A stretch of DNA of 64,000 nucleotides from Arthrinium phaeospermum. Its lineage: Eukaryota > Ascomycota > Sordariomycetes > Amphisphaeriales > Apiosporaceae. Of this stretch, positions 35,538-46,567 are shown piece by piece. A program made the position numbers and the translations under genes. The stretch spans positions 3,782,001-3,846,000 of the forward strand of contig QYRS01000002.1 of assembly GCA_006503535.1 (NCBI GenBank). The letters run 5' to 3'. The notes below the pieces were generated by a model. It did not search any database and was not told the origin of the DNA. It saw nothing but the letters and a program-made list of their open reading frames with translations. The first letter of the stretch is position 1; every line of letters begins with the position of its first letter.

Positions 35538-37503
35538 TCAAGTTTCAGCAGCTAAACCATCGGATTCCGGTGGACCGCTGTACACTACAGACAGGAAACA
35601 AAAACAGTTAGTCGCCTGTTTCGTCATGAATAAACAAGGTGTGAAAACAAGATGCTTCGCTTACCTTTCCGTGCATGGACGAGATACCATATCGCGCTGA
35701 TCGTCATGAAACCAACGAAAACCACAATAGCGTAGTTCATCGTCGCACCGTCGACGGGGATTGCGGTGGGCATTGAAAAGAGAATAACCTCGAAACAGAT
35801 CCAGGCCAAGGCGATACTGTTGACCACCCACCCGACGGTGCTGCCAACTGTCCAAGATGCCGTGTTGACACCTCTGCGACCGCTGATCATGGACAGGAAA
35901 ATCGGGATGCCGTAGGACACGGCCAGCGCCATGACGCCGACGGACACGAAGGCGTTGAACGCCGTGGACGAGCCGAGGTAGATGAGCCCGAGCAGCATCT
36001 GCACCACCGTGGTCAGGACGAGGGCCCAGATCGGCGTCTCGTGCCGCTTGTCGATGATGGACCAGACGCGGGACAGGGGGATGGCCTTGTCCCGGGCGAA
36101 GGCCCAGGTGCACCTCGACGCGGCGACGGTGATGGAGATCGAGCAGAACAGAGTGATGACCAGTATCAGTACGGTGAGTGCCAGTGCGCCCCCTTGTGAT
36201 CCCATGACACGGAGAAAGATGTAGGGCAGTGCCTGGCCCAGCGGCGCTTCTAGGATATCTGCGAGTTCTGGCAACGTTGCGCAGATTGGTATGATCTGAA
36301 AATCGCGATTGGCCATTAGTAACGTCTTCGAGGACTGTCTTCCTCTCCCAAGTTGTCGCCACTTACGAAAAACAAGCCAGCGAGGCCTCCAACCGGCACT
36401 GAAAGCGAAAGGGCTTTCGGGAGCTTGGTGGTCGGGTCGCCGCATTCCTCTGCCATCGACGTGATCATACCGAGGGCCGAGAACCTAAACCTCCAATCAG
36501 TATATCATCTCATGATCGGAGATCATCATCGATACTCACGTGTAGGCTGAAGGTAGAGTTCCGATCAAGAACGAGAAGTCGCCCCAGCCGGAGAGTGAAG
36601 GGTCATAGTACCCCTGAGCCGACAAATGATTAGACAGCATTCCCGAATGATGCAGGGGAAATAGGTTGACTGACAAGTGTATCTCCCGGAGAGTGTCTGC
36701 CTGAGTCCGCCTTGGTGGACAAGCAGACGAGAGTGATAAAGATCGTAATCGCCGTAAAGGCGGCACAAAAGGTGTCCACCGTGGGCAAGAAGCGGTTTCC
36801 AAAGGCCACAATGAAGAAGGTGATGATACAAATGGCATAAAAGATCAGGAGCAAATGCCAAGACTGCCATTCGAACTCTGGGTAGTACAAAGCCACAGTC
36901 GCGGCCAGCAGAGAGGCGAACCCGAAGTTGACGGACAGGGTGATGGTCCAGTTGCCGACGAGCCAGGTCCATCCGGTGATGAAGGAGAGTAGGGTACGGT
37001 ACTGCGGTGACGCAACCTGGAAAGACCAATAATAGGGGCCGGCAGAGGTCGGATACCTCGAGGCAAGCTCCCCCAGAGAGACGGCAATGCACTCGTCGAC
37101 AATCAAGATCATGACCCATCCGAGAAACATCGCTAGTTGGCCTGTGTAGACATTACAGTCAGAAGACAGCACAGGTGAGGTGCGATTCACGTGGGTGGAA
37201 ACCTACCGCCTCCATAGATCGCACTGATAAGGGGTGCGCCGAAACCATACGGGATCTGGTCATGTTGGAATCCAGTGAGTATTCAGAGTGGACATGGAAC
37301 GGAGCTGTGGAATGGCTTACGGCAGCTATCGCTAGGGATTGGAAGAGCAATGTAAACATAGACCTGTTACGACGCAGCTCTGGCTTGTAGCCGAGCGCGT
37401 TGAGGTTGAACTGATCATTGATGCCATGCTCCTCAGTGTGGCCATGCTTGATGTCGGATTGGGCGTCAGCGGGTGGGGAGCTCTTCTTTTCGAGCTGGCC
37501 CAT
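35538..37503 (-). CDS. Amino-acid/amine permease of the APC family (GABA/choline type)
   Basis: Seven exons join without error: 37503-37321, 37255-37207, 37141-36675, 36613-36540, 36484-36367, 36295-35665, 35584-35538; 522 residues. A hydrophilic N-terminus leads to LGYKPELRRNRSMFTLL and FGAPLISAIYGG (the helix-1 region of the family), then about 12 helices. Family marks include SLGELASRYPTSAGPYYW, FSALGMITSMAEECGDPT, ASRCTWAFARDKAIPLS and the C-terminal YSGPPESDGL. These plasma-membrane proton symporters import GABA, choline, polyamines or related amines; the substrate cannot be read from sequence. The gene is divergent from the EutQ-like cupin and lies 213 bp from the convergent zinc-knuckle gene. 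Confidence 0.92.
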
Positions 37504-38790
37504 GATGAGAAGCGACGGTGCCGCCAACGATGTTGATGAGCGGATGGCCAAACAATGAATACCGAATATGACCAAAAAATGACTGATTGTGCACACAAAC
37601 TCACAAGACACTATCTACGGCCATGAAACTGGGAAAAGACGCAGAGATACAGGGGCTGCTGCTGGCTGGGTCTTCTCGGTCGCATCTAATTTGATGGCAG
37701 CATTGCGCCTCCATCCGAGTCCTCCTATCTATCGATTATTACGCCTATCTGTGATCTACCGAGCTGAAAACCTTAATAGATGACGGGAGGTGCAGCATCA
37801 TCCTCGAGTCGGGTCGGCAGTCGCATACAGGAAACACCCCGAAAGCCCCTGCCGGCTGACGTATCTTGCAGCAGAGCATGACAATGTACATGTACGTCAG
37901 GCCTATCAGTGCAATTGACGTATGCCTCTTGATGCGCCGACCGGGATTGCACGACACGGCATGCCGCGTCAAGGATCAGCTAGCCAGGGCTTGAGACCAA
38001 TGTTCTTGATCTTGGTCCGTTTTCGCTGTCGCTGTCGCGTCGCTGGCAGGTTGGATATCAATTCGTCCCGTTGGGTGAGACCTTGGGGAGATTTGATTGT
38101 GTGTGGCGTGCAGGCTCTCATTGGTCGACAGCGGTCATGATAAGGTTGTCCCAGGATTGCGGGGGAAAGAGGGGCGCCTATCAGCGGACGAACGCCCCCC
38201 TGTAGCGGCCAAAACGCCCACGGCCCCCCAGTGGCCCGCTACGGGGCGTCAAGGCCTCTAGGCTCTAGGAGATAAGCGTGCTGCATGCCGCCCGTAGACG
38301 GGCTATTCCAGAAGTAGCAAAATTATCCATGGGCAACCTCTTGGGACACGACAGGGCAATGCTATCCCGACCCGGTCTAGACTTGGACGCCGACTTCATG
38401 CTACGGTCTACTCAGTACAGCAATCGGACTCTATTGCACTCATGGGGCATCTTCTAGCCGTGGGGACGGAGCCGGAGGGGCAATGGCGATTCGCAACGAC
38501 TTCGGCCTTCGGGGAGAGGAGGGCAAGTGAGGAGAAAGAAACACGTCGTAGGTAAGAGTGCATCTGCGATCACGTATTTAATGAAGAGGTCAACAAGCTG
38601 TTCACTGTTCTATAATATTCAGTATCATATATCCCAACGTCATCTTCACTCACGTCTTCTGTACTCTCATCCATTGAAACATCTCATCACCTCATACGAA
38701 GAAGCCGGTGAACTCGTCACTTCCTCTTCAGACCGTCGTTGTCGCTGTCATCATCCATCACCCCAAACCACATCCATCACATCACACACA
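37504..38790. other. Shared promoter region of permease and cupin genes
   Basis: A 1.29-kb divergent region. CG-rich triplets of the type bound by Zn2Cys6 factors occur (for example CGGAGCCGG near 38467). The last 250 bp before the cupin ATG are C/T-rich and open in the cupin frame, but the ATG at 38791 is the best start. Confidence 0.4.
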
Positions 38791-39153
38791 ATGGCGCCCG
38801 TAGCATTCTCCTACCAGGCCAACGCCCAGAGCACGTTCAAGCCGCCCGTGCTGTCGGCCGAGAACGACAACGCCTTCCTGGGCGACGTCTTCTCGTCGGA
38901 CCAGATCAACCCGGACAAGCCCATGTCGGCGGGCTTCTACCGGCTGGAGAAGGGCAAGCCGCTCGTCTACACGTACACGTACGACGAGATGAAGATCATC
39001 GTCGAGGGCGACTTCACCATCAGCGACGCCACCGGCCAGGAGGTCAAGGCCAAGCCCGGCGACGTCTTCTTCTTCCCCGACGGCGCCACCATCACCTTCA
39101 CCACGGACAACGGCGGGCTGGCCTTCTTCTGCGGGCAGCGCAAGAAGATGTAA
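38791..39153 (+). CDS. EutQ-like cupin (ethanolamine-utilisation type)
   Basis: An intronless gene of 120 residues, strongly GC-rich. It is a single RmlC-type cupin barrel with the two motifs in reduced form: YTYTYDEMKIIVEGDFTISD and KPGDVFFFPDGATITFTT, ending FFCGQRKKM. Layout and length match fungal proteins annotated as ethanolamine-utilisation EutQ-like. Bacterial EutQ is an acetate kinase with this fold; in fungi the role is not established. Residues equivalent to the usual cupin metal ligands are mostly absent (Glu/Asp/Tyr in their place), so metal-independent chemistry or binding is likely. The gene is divergent from the amine permease. Confidence 0.85.
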   Translation: MAPVAFSYQANAQSTFKPPVLSAENDNAFLGDVFSSDQINPDKPMSAGFYRLEKGKPLVYTYTYDEMKIIVEGDFTISDATGQEVKAKPGDVFFFPDGATITFTTDNGGLAFFCGQRKKM

Positions 39154-39805
39154 ACTGGCGGGGTAAAGGAATCTAGACATTGCCTGTATTGTTCATCTTA
39201 TCAGCATCTTGGGGGTGGACATCGGCAAGGAGCCCGGGTCTGGCCTCCTTGCTATTGAGTAGAGCGCAGGATACCAAATAAATATCAAATCATATCACCA
39301 CTTCGATGAAAACTTTTGACCTGTCATAAGCACCGCTACTGCGACGTAACACCTGTGCTGCCCTCCGGTGCTGCCCTCCGTTTGGTTTGGTGGATGGGCA
39401 TTTCACCAGTTCAGGGGTAGGGATCAAGTGAATTAAGAAAGATCCCGGATGCGGCTCATTGACTAATTGGATATTGCACGACAGTAGGTAATTAGAAAAT
39501 GGTGGAAGCAGATGTTATCCAAATGAGCGAATATGCGGCATGCGTAGTCATGAGCAAGATCTGGGACCTCAGGGGGTGAATAACTTCAATGAATGAGTGG
39601 CATGGATCTTGGGTATTAAGATGTGAACATTGACAGCTGTATGTATATAATGAAATTGCTCTATGCAAGTAATCAATCCTGACCACAGGCCCAGGATACT
39701 ATGAAGGTATGCTGAAAATGCGCAGAAAACCTCCGAGCCCTTTCTACATTAGGCGTCTCTATGCAGGTCGTGCTTAACAAAGAAACATAACAACGATTGG
39801 AAGTA
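39154..39805. other. Intergenic (convergent 3' flanks)
   Basis: The 3' flanks of the cupin and DUF3445 genes. No other feature is seen. Confidence 0.4.
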
Positions 39806-41050
39806 TTACCACGGGTATTGCCTGATCTCTCCTTCCTTGTCCATATCCAATCCCCTGTCCAGCTGCTTCTGATGCTCGCCGTCCAGGTAGGCCAGCAGGA
39901 CATCCCCGTACCGCTCCTTGCCCTTGTACCGGCTGACGTCGTCTCCCCAGCTGCGGACCGCGCTGGCCAGGCGTCCGGGCACGTAGTCCTCGGCCGCGAT
40001 CTCGGTGATGGGGTGGAAGTAGGTGCGGATGGTGAAGCAGACGGCGCCCGTCTTGGGCAGGCGACGCAGGGTCTGGCGCTCGGAGCGAAGGAAGTGGTGC
40101 TCGATGGCGCGGTCCTTCTCCGCCGTGGACCAGCTGAGGCCCTGGCTGTCCTCCTCGCCGATGCTCCAGCTCCAGGGCAGCGAGTCGTCGACCTGGATGA
40201 AGTAGTTGTTGCGGCTGTAGATCTCCTCGCACCGCAGGCGCGCAAAGAACTTCAGCATGCCCGTCTCGAGCTTCTCCTTGTACTGCGGCACCTCGCCCGA
40301 GTAGTGCAGCATCGGCAGCGACATGCCGAACTTGTCGGTCAGGCGCCAGAACCCGGCGAGCAGGATCGAGCCCGCCAGTAGGTAGTACATGCCGTCGGGC
40401 TTCTCGATCATCAGGGCCAGGTCGTCTTGCGTGAGGCGCCCGCACAGGGTCATGGGGTCCTCCTTGAGCGGCCGCTCCGTGATGTTGATCTCCTCGCCCG
40501 ACCACAGGTTCAGGACGCCGGTGCTGGTGCGCTTGTAGAGCGAGGGGTAGCGGGCAGGCATGTAGTCGACGAGCTCCTGCAGCAGCTCGAGCGCAGCGGG
40601 CCAGGCTTCGGGGGCAGTCTTGGAGCACTTGTCGCCTCGCTCGGCGATACGGTCCCTCTTATCCTTGTAATACTTGGGGTACTGGTTGTCGAGTTGGATC
40701 CAGTCGTGGAAGTTGATGGACCTCAGGCCCATGGTGACATTGTACTTGGGCCCGTACCGGAAGGCGCGATAAGGCAGTGGCTTCGTTGTGGTAATGTCCC
40801 AGTCAGGGTACGGGGCTGATGTTGGGGTTTTGAAGTCGCTAGGAGTCCAATGCCCGGGGACCCTTTCCATCTTTCCGGCATCTCCCTTCTCGGCCTTGGA
40901 CTGGAAGACTTGTCGACCATCTCGCCTTAGACGGTCGGTGACGGTGAAAGCTGCCACGACAGTCACGCCAACGAGACATGCGATCAAGAGAATGGCATGG
41001 CGAGGGTCAAGAGAATCAGGAGACAGCTGGGCAAGGAGCGATCCAATCAT
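39806..41050 (-). CDS. DUF3445 protein, haem-dependent oxidative N-demethylase-like
   Basis: A single exon of 414 residues. A membrane anchor at about residues 20-38 (ILLIACLVGVTVVAAFTV) is followed by a soluble domain. Family blocks are FRYGPKYNVTMGLRSINFHD, YMPARYPSLY, LLAGSILLAGFWRLTDKFGM with LPMLHYSGEVPQYKEKLE, the paired NNYFIQVDDSLPWSWSI, and LRSERQTLRRLPKTGAVCFT. DUF3445 includes the alpha subunit of bacterial haem-dependent dimethylamine N-demethylase, which releases formaldehyde and a primary amine. The His in MLHYSGEVP is a candidate haem ligand (inference). The fungal proteins carry an N-terminal anchor, suggesting ER or another internal membrane. It is divergent from the Zn2Cys6 gene. 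Confidence 0.85.
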   Translation of the reverse strand: MIGSLLAQLSPDSLDPRHAILLIACLVGVTVVAAFTVTDRLRRDGRQVFQSKAEKGDAGKMERVPGHWTPSDFKTPTSAPYPDWDITTTKPLPYRAFRYGPKYNVTMGLRSINFHDWIQLDNQYPKYYKDKRDRIAERGDKCSKTAPEAWPAALELLQELVDYMPARYPSLYKRTSTGVLNLWSGEEINITERPLKEDPMTLCGRLTQDDLALMIEKPDGMYYLLAGSILLAGFWRLTDKFGMSLPMLHYSGEVPQYKEKLETGMLKFFARLRCEEIYSRNNYFIQVDDSLPWSWSIGEEDSQGLSWSTAEKDRAIEHHFLRSERQTLRRLPKTGAVCFTIRTYFHPITEIAAEDYVPGRLASAVRSWGDDVSRYKGKERYGDVLLAYLDGEHQKQLDRGLDMDKEGEIRQYPW

Positions 41051-42041
41051 TTTGTTAACTAATAGAGTTGGCGCGAAGCGATGGTCAAAGATGCACCTAG
41101 CATATTGTCTGAACCAGCCCGTCGGAGGCTATTGATATATACTGGCTGTCCGCCGATTTGCACGAGGTATGATAACCATGGCGAAATAATGATTGACGGT
41201 AAGATGCCTCCTAAGCGACTAATGATACCGCGTTGTGTTGGAGTACTACTACACGTGATTTTATCTCCCTTTCTGGTGATGTCAAGTGTTTGGAGGATGC
41301 AGGCTGGACGTCGAATACTGGGGTACCTAGAGCGATGGGCGATAGCGCTTATCATGGTTGCCCGCTGCAAGCATCAAATTACCGGATCGGGCAATGCTGC
41401 GAATGGCTATGAAAGCACAGGGGGCGTCGGCGCAGCGTTCGGGCTTTTGGTGGGATCTGCCCAAGGGCCAAGGCCTGGAGGATTGTCGTCCCTTTGGTTC
41501 CCCTCATTTGAGCCACTCGGGCTCGCATCGGCCTTGGAACTATGTCACGGTTGTGTTATCGTACTGCATGCTAGTTCCGCCCACGCTCCACATCCCGGGG
41601 GTGATTGGAGATAGCTGGAGATAGCAGGCACACCACCCTATCAGACCAGAAGCCGTTGGCGCTCCGTTGCTGTGAATGATGTATTGTAGCAGGAAAGCGT
41701 TCACGAAGGTTGGAGGGGGGACACGCGAGTGAGTCGCCGGGCAGCCGACGCAGGGCGAAAACGAAGCTTTGCCCGCTTTTTGGCCTCTGCCCAAACCTTT
41801 ATTAAATCAGCAACTTTATCCCCCTCTACCCTTCCCCCCGGGAGACCCTGGGGGACCCCCATTCAATTCCAGTGTTAGATGCATCCAGGCGCAACTCGCC
41901 GCTACGGGGCAAACGCGCGGGGATAAGCAGTCCATTGCGCCGTCCTTACATGTTCCCAAAACGGTTATTTGTCCCGATCCTCGAACCATCGCATCGTCCG
42001 TTATCCTTCTCCCCTAAGACCACTCGCCCCCGGAGCCGATA
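41051..42041. other. Shared promoter region of DUF3445 and Zn2Cys6 genes
   Basis: A 1-kb divergent region. The 177-codon frame at 41081-41614 shows no family features and is not called. CGGAGCCG occurs just before the Zn2Cys6 ATG (near 42031). Confidence 0.4.
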
Positions 42042-44317
42042 ATGTCACAAGCGGCCTCCAGGAAGGGTAGTGATCAATCGGCCGAGAACAGCAAAGGCGG
42101 CTCCAAGACCAAAACGAGGTCTCGCAATGGCTGTCCACTGTGCAAGGCCAAGCGCGTAAGTGACCTGTCGCCGGCCTAAACGTCATCCCTATCCGCTGGC
42201 TAATCTCGAATGGGAACAGTTGAAATGCGACGAGACCAAGCCAGAATGTCTGATGTGCCTCAAGAACGGGCGGAAGTGCCCGGGCTACAACCAGTCGTTT
42301 CGCTGGTCTACCAAGCATGAGAAGAGTCTCTCGGATAAGGCCAAGGGGCCTCCTAACATGAAGGACCTGGTCACAGAGACCTCCAAAACCATACCTCAAG
42401 GTCAGACAGCTGGCCAGGACATCTTGGAAACAGAGCCCATCATCGTGGACAACCTAGAGAGCCTCGATGGCCTCGATGATCTAGAGCCACCGGTTTTGAC
42501 CTGTCAGCCTCCCGGGGACGATGTCATAGGTGGTCCGTTCCCTGCAACAGACGCACCAGGAGCCTTTTCCCCTATCTTTGACAATCTCGTCTGGCCAGGA
42601 TATGGCTACGGGCTAGAAGACTTGCCCCACGATTTCTGGGAAGGAGACATGTTGGCATGCACGTCCGTCATGGACAACATCATCCAGAACGATCGGACCT
42701 ACACCGACCAACAACTTGCGCTCACTCCGCCCCCCTCAGCCGAAGACAGAACACCATTCAACTTGTGGGATGCCAGCGTGTCGTTCTGCCCCCCGGCCCG
42801 AGTTGTGTACCCGCAGATACCCCGGCAAATTCACGATCGTTCTTCGCTGCTAGTGGAAGAGTGGTTTCGCCACGTGTGCTCGATGTGGTCTAGCTTCGAC
42901 TCCGAGGTCAACCTCAATCGCAAGCTGGCCTCCGAGACTTGGGCCAGCTCCGAGGCCGTGATGAACTGCCTCCAGAGCATGTCGGCTACTTGTCTGGCCC
43001 CTCAATTGCCTTACATGAAACAGGTCGCGGTCTCCTATCTCAAGAACGCCATCAAGGCGATCCAGAGAGATCTCAAGACTCAAGGTCCGACTGTGGGAAA
43101 GTTCCCTTCTGATTTGCTCCTGTCTCTGTGTTGTGTTGGTACAGCGGCATGCTGGATCGACACGAAGGAGCTTGGGAGCCAGTTCTTGAGAGAAACCAAG
43201 GCGCTTCTGAGACGCATCAATAGGGACTCGGAGTCGCTATCAATACAAGACCGTCACACCTTGTCCTTCTTCAACAACAACCTCATTTACTGGAACATGC
43301 TCGTGGCCGTTGTTTCAGACGAGATTGACGACCTTGGGATTCCGAAAGTCAAGGAACCTTTGAATGGCGAACTGACGGGGCCCGTCATGCCTCATCCTTG
43401 GACGGGTATCTCGGCAACGACACAGAGACTGTTCGCTCAAGCGATCCGCCTTTGCCGCCGATTCCGACGAAACTTGCGACGCGAGACCATATCGACTTTG
43501 AAGAGCTTGCAGACTGCGATGAGGGACATAAAGGAAGCGCAAGAGATCGAAGAGGAGATTTTGGGTCTCGAGACGTACCAACTACACGAAGTGACCGACA
43601 CAGGCGACAGGAATACTCCCCGGTCCCACTTCGTTCATGTCAATGAGGGCTACCGGTTGGCATCGCTGTTGCAGCTCTACCAGACCTTCCCGGACTTGGT
43701 GGCCCGTCGCCTACCGGAAGACACCACTGAAGCCGCTGGGCATGTCCCGTGGGATCGCTGGATCGTGCCCCTGAGCCTGAGGCTCGTCAATACCCTGAAG
43801 AAAGTGCCACCCAACTCGGGAACGCGGTGCATCACGCCCCTTTTGTACCTATCCGCCAGCACTGGCTTACGGTTTGATGCCGAGACCATCGCGCAGCAGC
43901 AGAAGCAATTGCAGCAGACGGCCCAAGTCCAGCTTCCGCCGGAGGTCGCTAGGCGATGCAGTCCAGGATGGTGGTGGCGGCGTGCCGCCGGTGGTAGCCG
44001 ACGGGGCAGCGATTCCTAACGGTAACAGTAACAATAACAAGGGTGGCGACAACATCGCCTTTACGATGAATATGGACAAAGAAGAGGACGAGGAGATGTC
44101 CATCACGCGGCTCTCCGTCGAGGTCAGCTACGCCCGGCGCTTCATCATGGAGCGACTCAGTGCCTACGAGCACAACCTACCGCCGGCCCCGGTGACCGTG
44201 GCCAAGGAGCTGGTCAAGGCCATCTGGGCTGGCTATGACTCGGAGAAGCCCGGGTCCAACTACACGCATTGGATTGACGTGATGGAGGATTCGAATCTGC
44301 GCACGATCTTTGGGTAA
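42042..44317 (+). CDS. Zn2Cys6 transcription factor (frameshift near the 3' end)
   Basis: Exon 1 42042-42155 and exon 2 from 42220 (intron 42156-42219). The binuclear cluster spans the intron: NGCPLCKAKR, then LKCDETKPECLMCLKNGRKC, giving the six Cys of a GAL4-type DNA-binding domain at residues 31-58. A fungal-specific middle region follows, with acidic activation-type segments at about residues 80-170 and a helical half containing EEWFRHVCSMWSSFDSEVN. The frame stays open to 44019, but the natural C-terminus (VSYARRFIMERLSAYEHNLP through DVMEDSNLRTIFG, stop at 44317) is in the +1 frame. The switch lies near 43940-43960, most simply a one-base indel; no intron fits. The function is unknown, but its place makes it the likely regulator of the neighbouring amine genes. 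Confidence 0.85.
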
Positions 44318-45238
44318 AGCGTGGAGTTATCATGATGCTTGCATGCTATGATGGTAGGGTTAATGAATGGACCGGGGCGCTGGGAAAGTTATTTAGGTAT
44401 GGGGGAGAATGGCGAATTTGGCTCTGGGATTTATTGTGCAATATTAGGTACTTCGTCATGTATGCAGTTAAGATAGGCATCCTTTTGGGACTCGGTAGCG
44501 ATGGATCGAGGTTGGGACAGGCGACACCACGGTGGTGTATGATAGGCGTTTGTTGAGATTACCGACTGTATCATTTGAAATAACAGACCTAACACATTTG
44601 CAAATAAGCAACTAACGGTCTACCCCATGCAGAGGGAAAGAGCTTGACACCTGCGTTGTTACCTGGCGGCATGTTCAACCTTACAGGTTACGGTTACCTA
44701 TGCATTAGGGGGGTGTCGCTAATCCATGCAGTGTAGCATTGAGCCAAGTATCGAAGCCTCCCAGACGACGGGATATGGCAGCATTCGTAGCTGAGATATT
44801 CAGGCCAATTATACCTGCCTTTCAAATAACAAGTTGAATCTGCTCGAGGCACCTACCTGCCCATCGACCCTGTTCGACGTAGTAATGTTGTACTTACTAT
44901 CTGCCCTTACTATCAAGATTAGAGCACGGTTGCCCCGCCGTAAATATACCTAAGCCTCCAAATCGATAGAATTGGCGTGAAGGTTCGTCACCGTGAACAA
45001 AGACTGATAGAGATATATATGAGAAGTCGAAGTCCTTGAGTATTCCGTATTCGAAAGGGCACTGTTGTAATACAGCTACCCTTAAAGTGCTCAGTGTAGA
45101 AGTTGACGGAATCGCCAGGTTGACTTGTATCGGGCCCGGAAGAATGATGTAACCGGATGCGGCGCATCCTCCCACCATCGACCATCGCCCGCCCCTCCGG
45201 ACCCATCAGTGATTGATCCAATTGACCCCAGCACCTGC
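44318..45238. other. Intergenic, left flank of the AT-rich island
   Basis: No gene is supported. It is of ordinary composition until about 45240, where the inverted end of the AT-rich element begins. Confidence 0.4.
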
Positions 45239-46375
45239 TGGGGCTCCTGATACCCACCACCCACAGGGGTCGAACCCACCACCCTCAGAGTGGGTTTGAA
45301 TTACAGCTCAGACCACCTTAAAATACTAAAAGTATAAAATGTATAATTTTTTCTTTAAAACGTTTTTAAAAAACGGAAGAATTACGGTATTATTTTTAAA
45401 CTTAATAAAAAGTTTAAACTAAGTATAAACTTTATTTAAACTTAGTTTAAATTTAATTTAAAGCTATTATAAGTTAAATTTTAATTTTAAAAGAATAAAA
45501 ATTAAAATTTAATATTTAAAATAATATTAAAAATAATATTAAAAATATTTATATAAAAATATTAATAAAATAATAAATTAATATTTAAATTAAATATAAT
45601 AATATTAAATATATTTAATAATATTTTTTATATAATAAATATTTTTTATTATTATTATTATTTAAATAATAAAATTTAATATTTAATATTATTATTTAAA
45701 TTAAATAATAAAATTTTATATATAAATTTTATTTTTTAAATAATAAATTTTATATTTAAATTTTATTTTTTAATCATAAAGTTAATATTTAAATTTTATT
45801 TTTTAAAGGTTTAAATAAAGTATATACTTAATTTAAATATTATTTAAATTTTACTTTTAAGGGTTTAAATATAGTATATATTTAGTTTAAACATTTTTAA
45901 AATATTAAAATTTAATATTTTAAATATAATATTTTTTCTATTTTTTAAAAGTTTAAATAAAGTATATACTTAGTTTAAACATTTTTAAAATATTAAAATT
46001 TAATATTTAAATATATATTTTATTTCTATTTTTTAAAAGTTTAAATAAAGTATATATTTAGTTTAAACATTTTTAAATATTAAAATTTAATATTTAAATA
46101 TAATATTTAATTTCTATTTTTTAAAATTTTAAATAAAGTATATACTTAATTTAAACATTTTTTAAATATTAAAATTTATATAAAATATAATATTTTATTT
46201 TTTATTTTTAAAAGTTTAAATAAAGTATATAATTTAAACTTTACTTTAAATTTAACCGTATTATTAAAATTTAAAACGTTTAATTAAAAATTTATTAAAA
46301 TTCCGTTATTTAAGCTTAGACCAGCTTTGAGGGTGGTGTGAATAACCCCTGTGGGTGGGTACTGTATCGCCCACC
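45239..46375. mobile_element. AT-rich element with imperfect terminal inverted repeats
   Basis: Between 45310 and 46310 the sequence is almost pure A and T, with no coding frame. The two ends match in inverted orientation: on the minus strand the left end reads TGAGGGTGGTGGGTTCGA then CCCCTGTGGGTGGTGGGTA, and the right end on the plus strand reads TTTGAGGGTGGTGTGAATAA then CCCCTGTGGGTGGGTACTG. The outer parts also share a CAGCAGGTG-type block. The left arm holds GGGTTCGACCC, a Pol III B-box-like sequence. The pattern fits a non-autonomous transposon or tRNA-derived repeat reduced by heavy C-to-T (RIP-type) mutation, but the class is uncertain. Confidence 0.6.
45863..46230. repeat. 88-bp AT-rich tandem repeat, about four copies
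   Basis: The block GTTTAAATAAAGTATATA (one copy GTTTAAATATAGTATATA, one starting T) begins at 45863, 45951, 46039, 46127 and 46214, a period of 88, 88, 88 and 87 bp. Each is followed by TTAGTTTAAACATTTTTAAA-like sequence. A shorter first unit starts at 45809. Confidence 0.85.
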
Positions 46376-46567
46376 TGCTGGGCTATCCTGATTTTAGTGT
46401 ACGGAAAAGTACAGATTGCCAGGTGTACGTTCGGGTGTACCCAGAAATCAATGACAATTTGGGCCCTCTTGATTCTTTCACAACCCCATCCTTCAACTTT
46501 CAGACACCAAAAGAGAAGCGCCACCTAGAATGTTATGTGAGGTCTTCTCGCATCTCCTTCACCAATA
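46376..46567. promoter_or_regulatory. Upstream region of the Spf1-like gene
   Basis: A short stretch between the AT-rich element and the ATG. If the ATG is right, the promoter is cut short by, or includes, the inverted end of the element. Confidence 0.35.

Noticed and set aside
41081..41614. 177-codon frame upstream of the Zn2Cys6 gene
   Set aside because: It lies in a divergent promoter region, overlaps frames on the other strand and has no recognisable domain.
43940..43960. Intron to explain the Zn2Cys6 frame change
   Set aside because: Available GT...AG pairs are too short (about 17 bp) or would remove conserved sequence.
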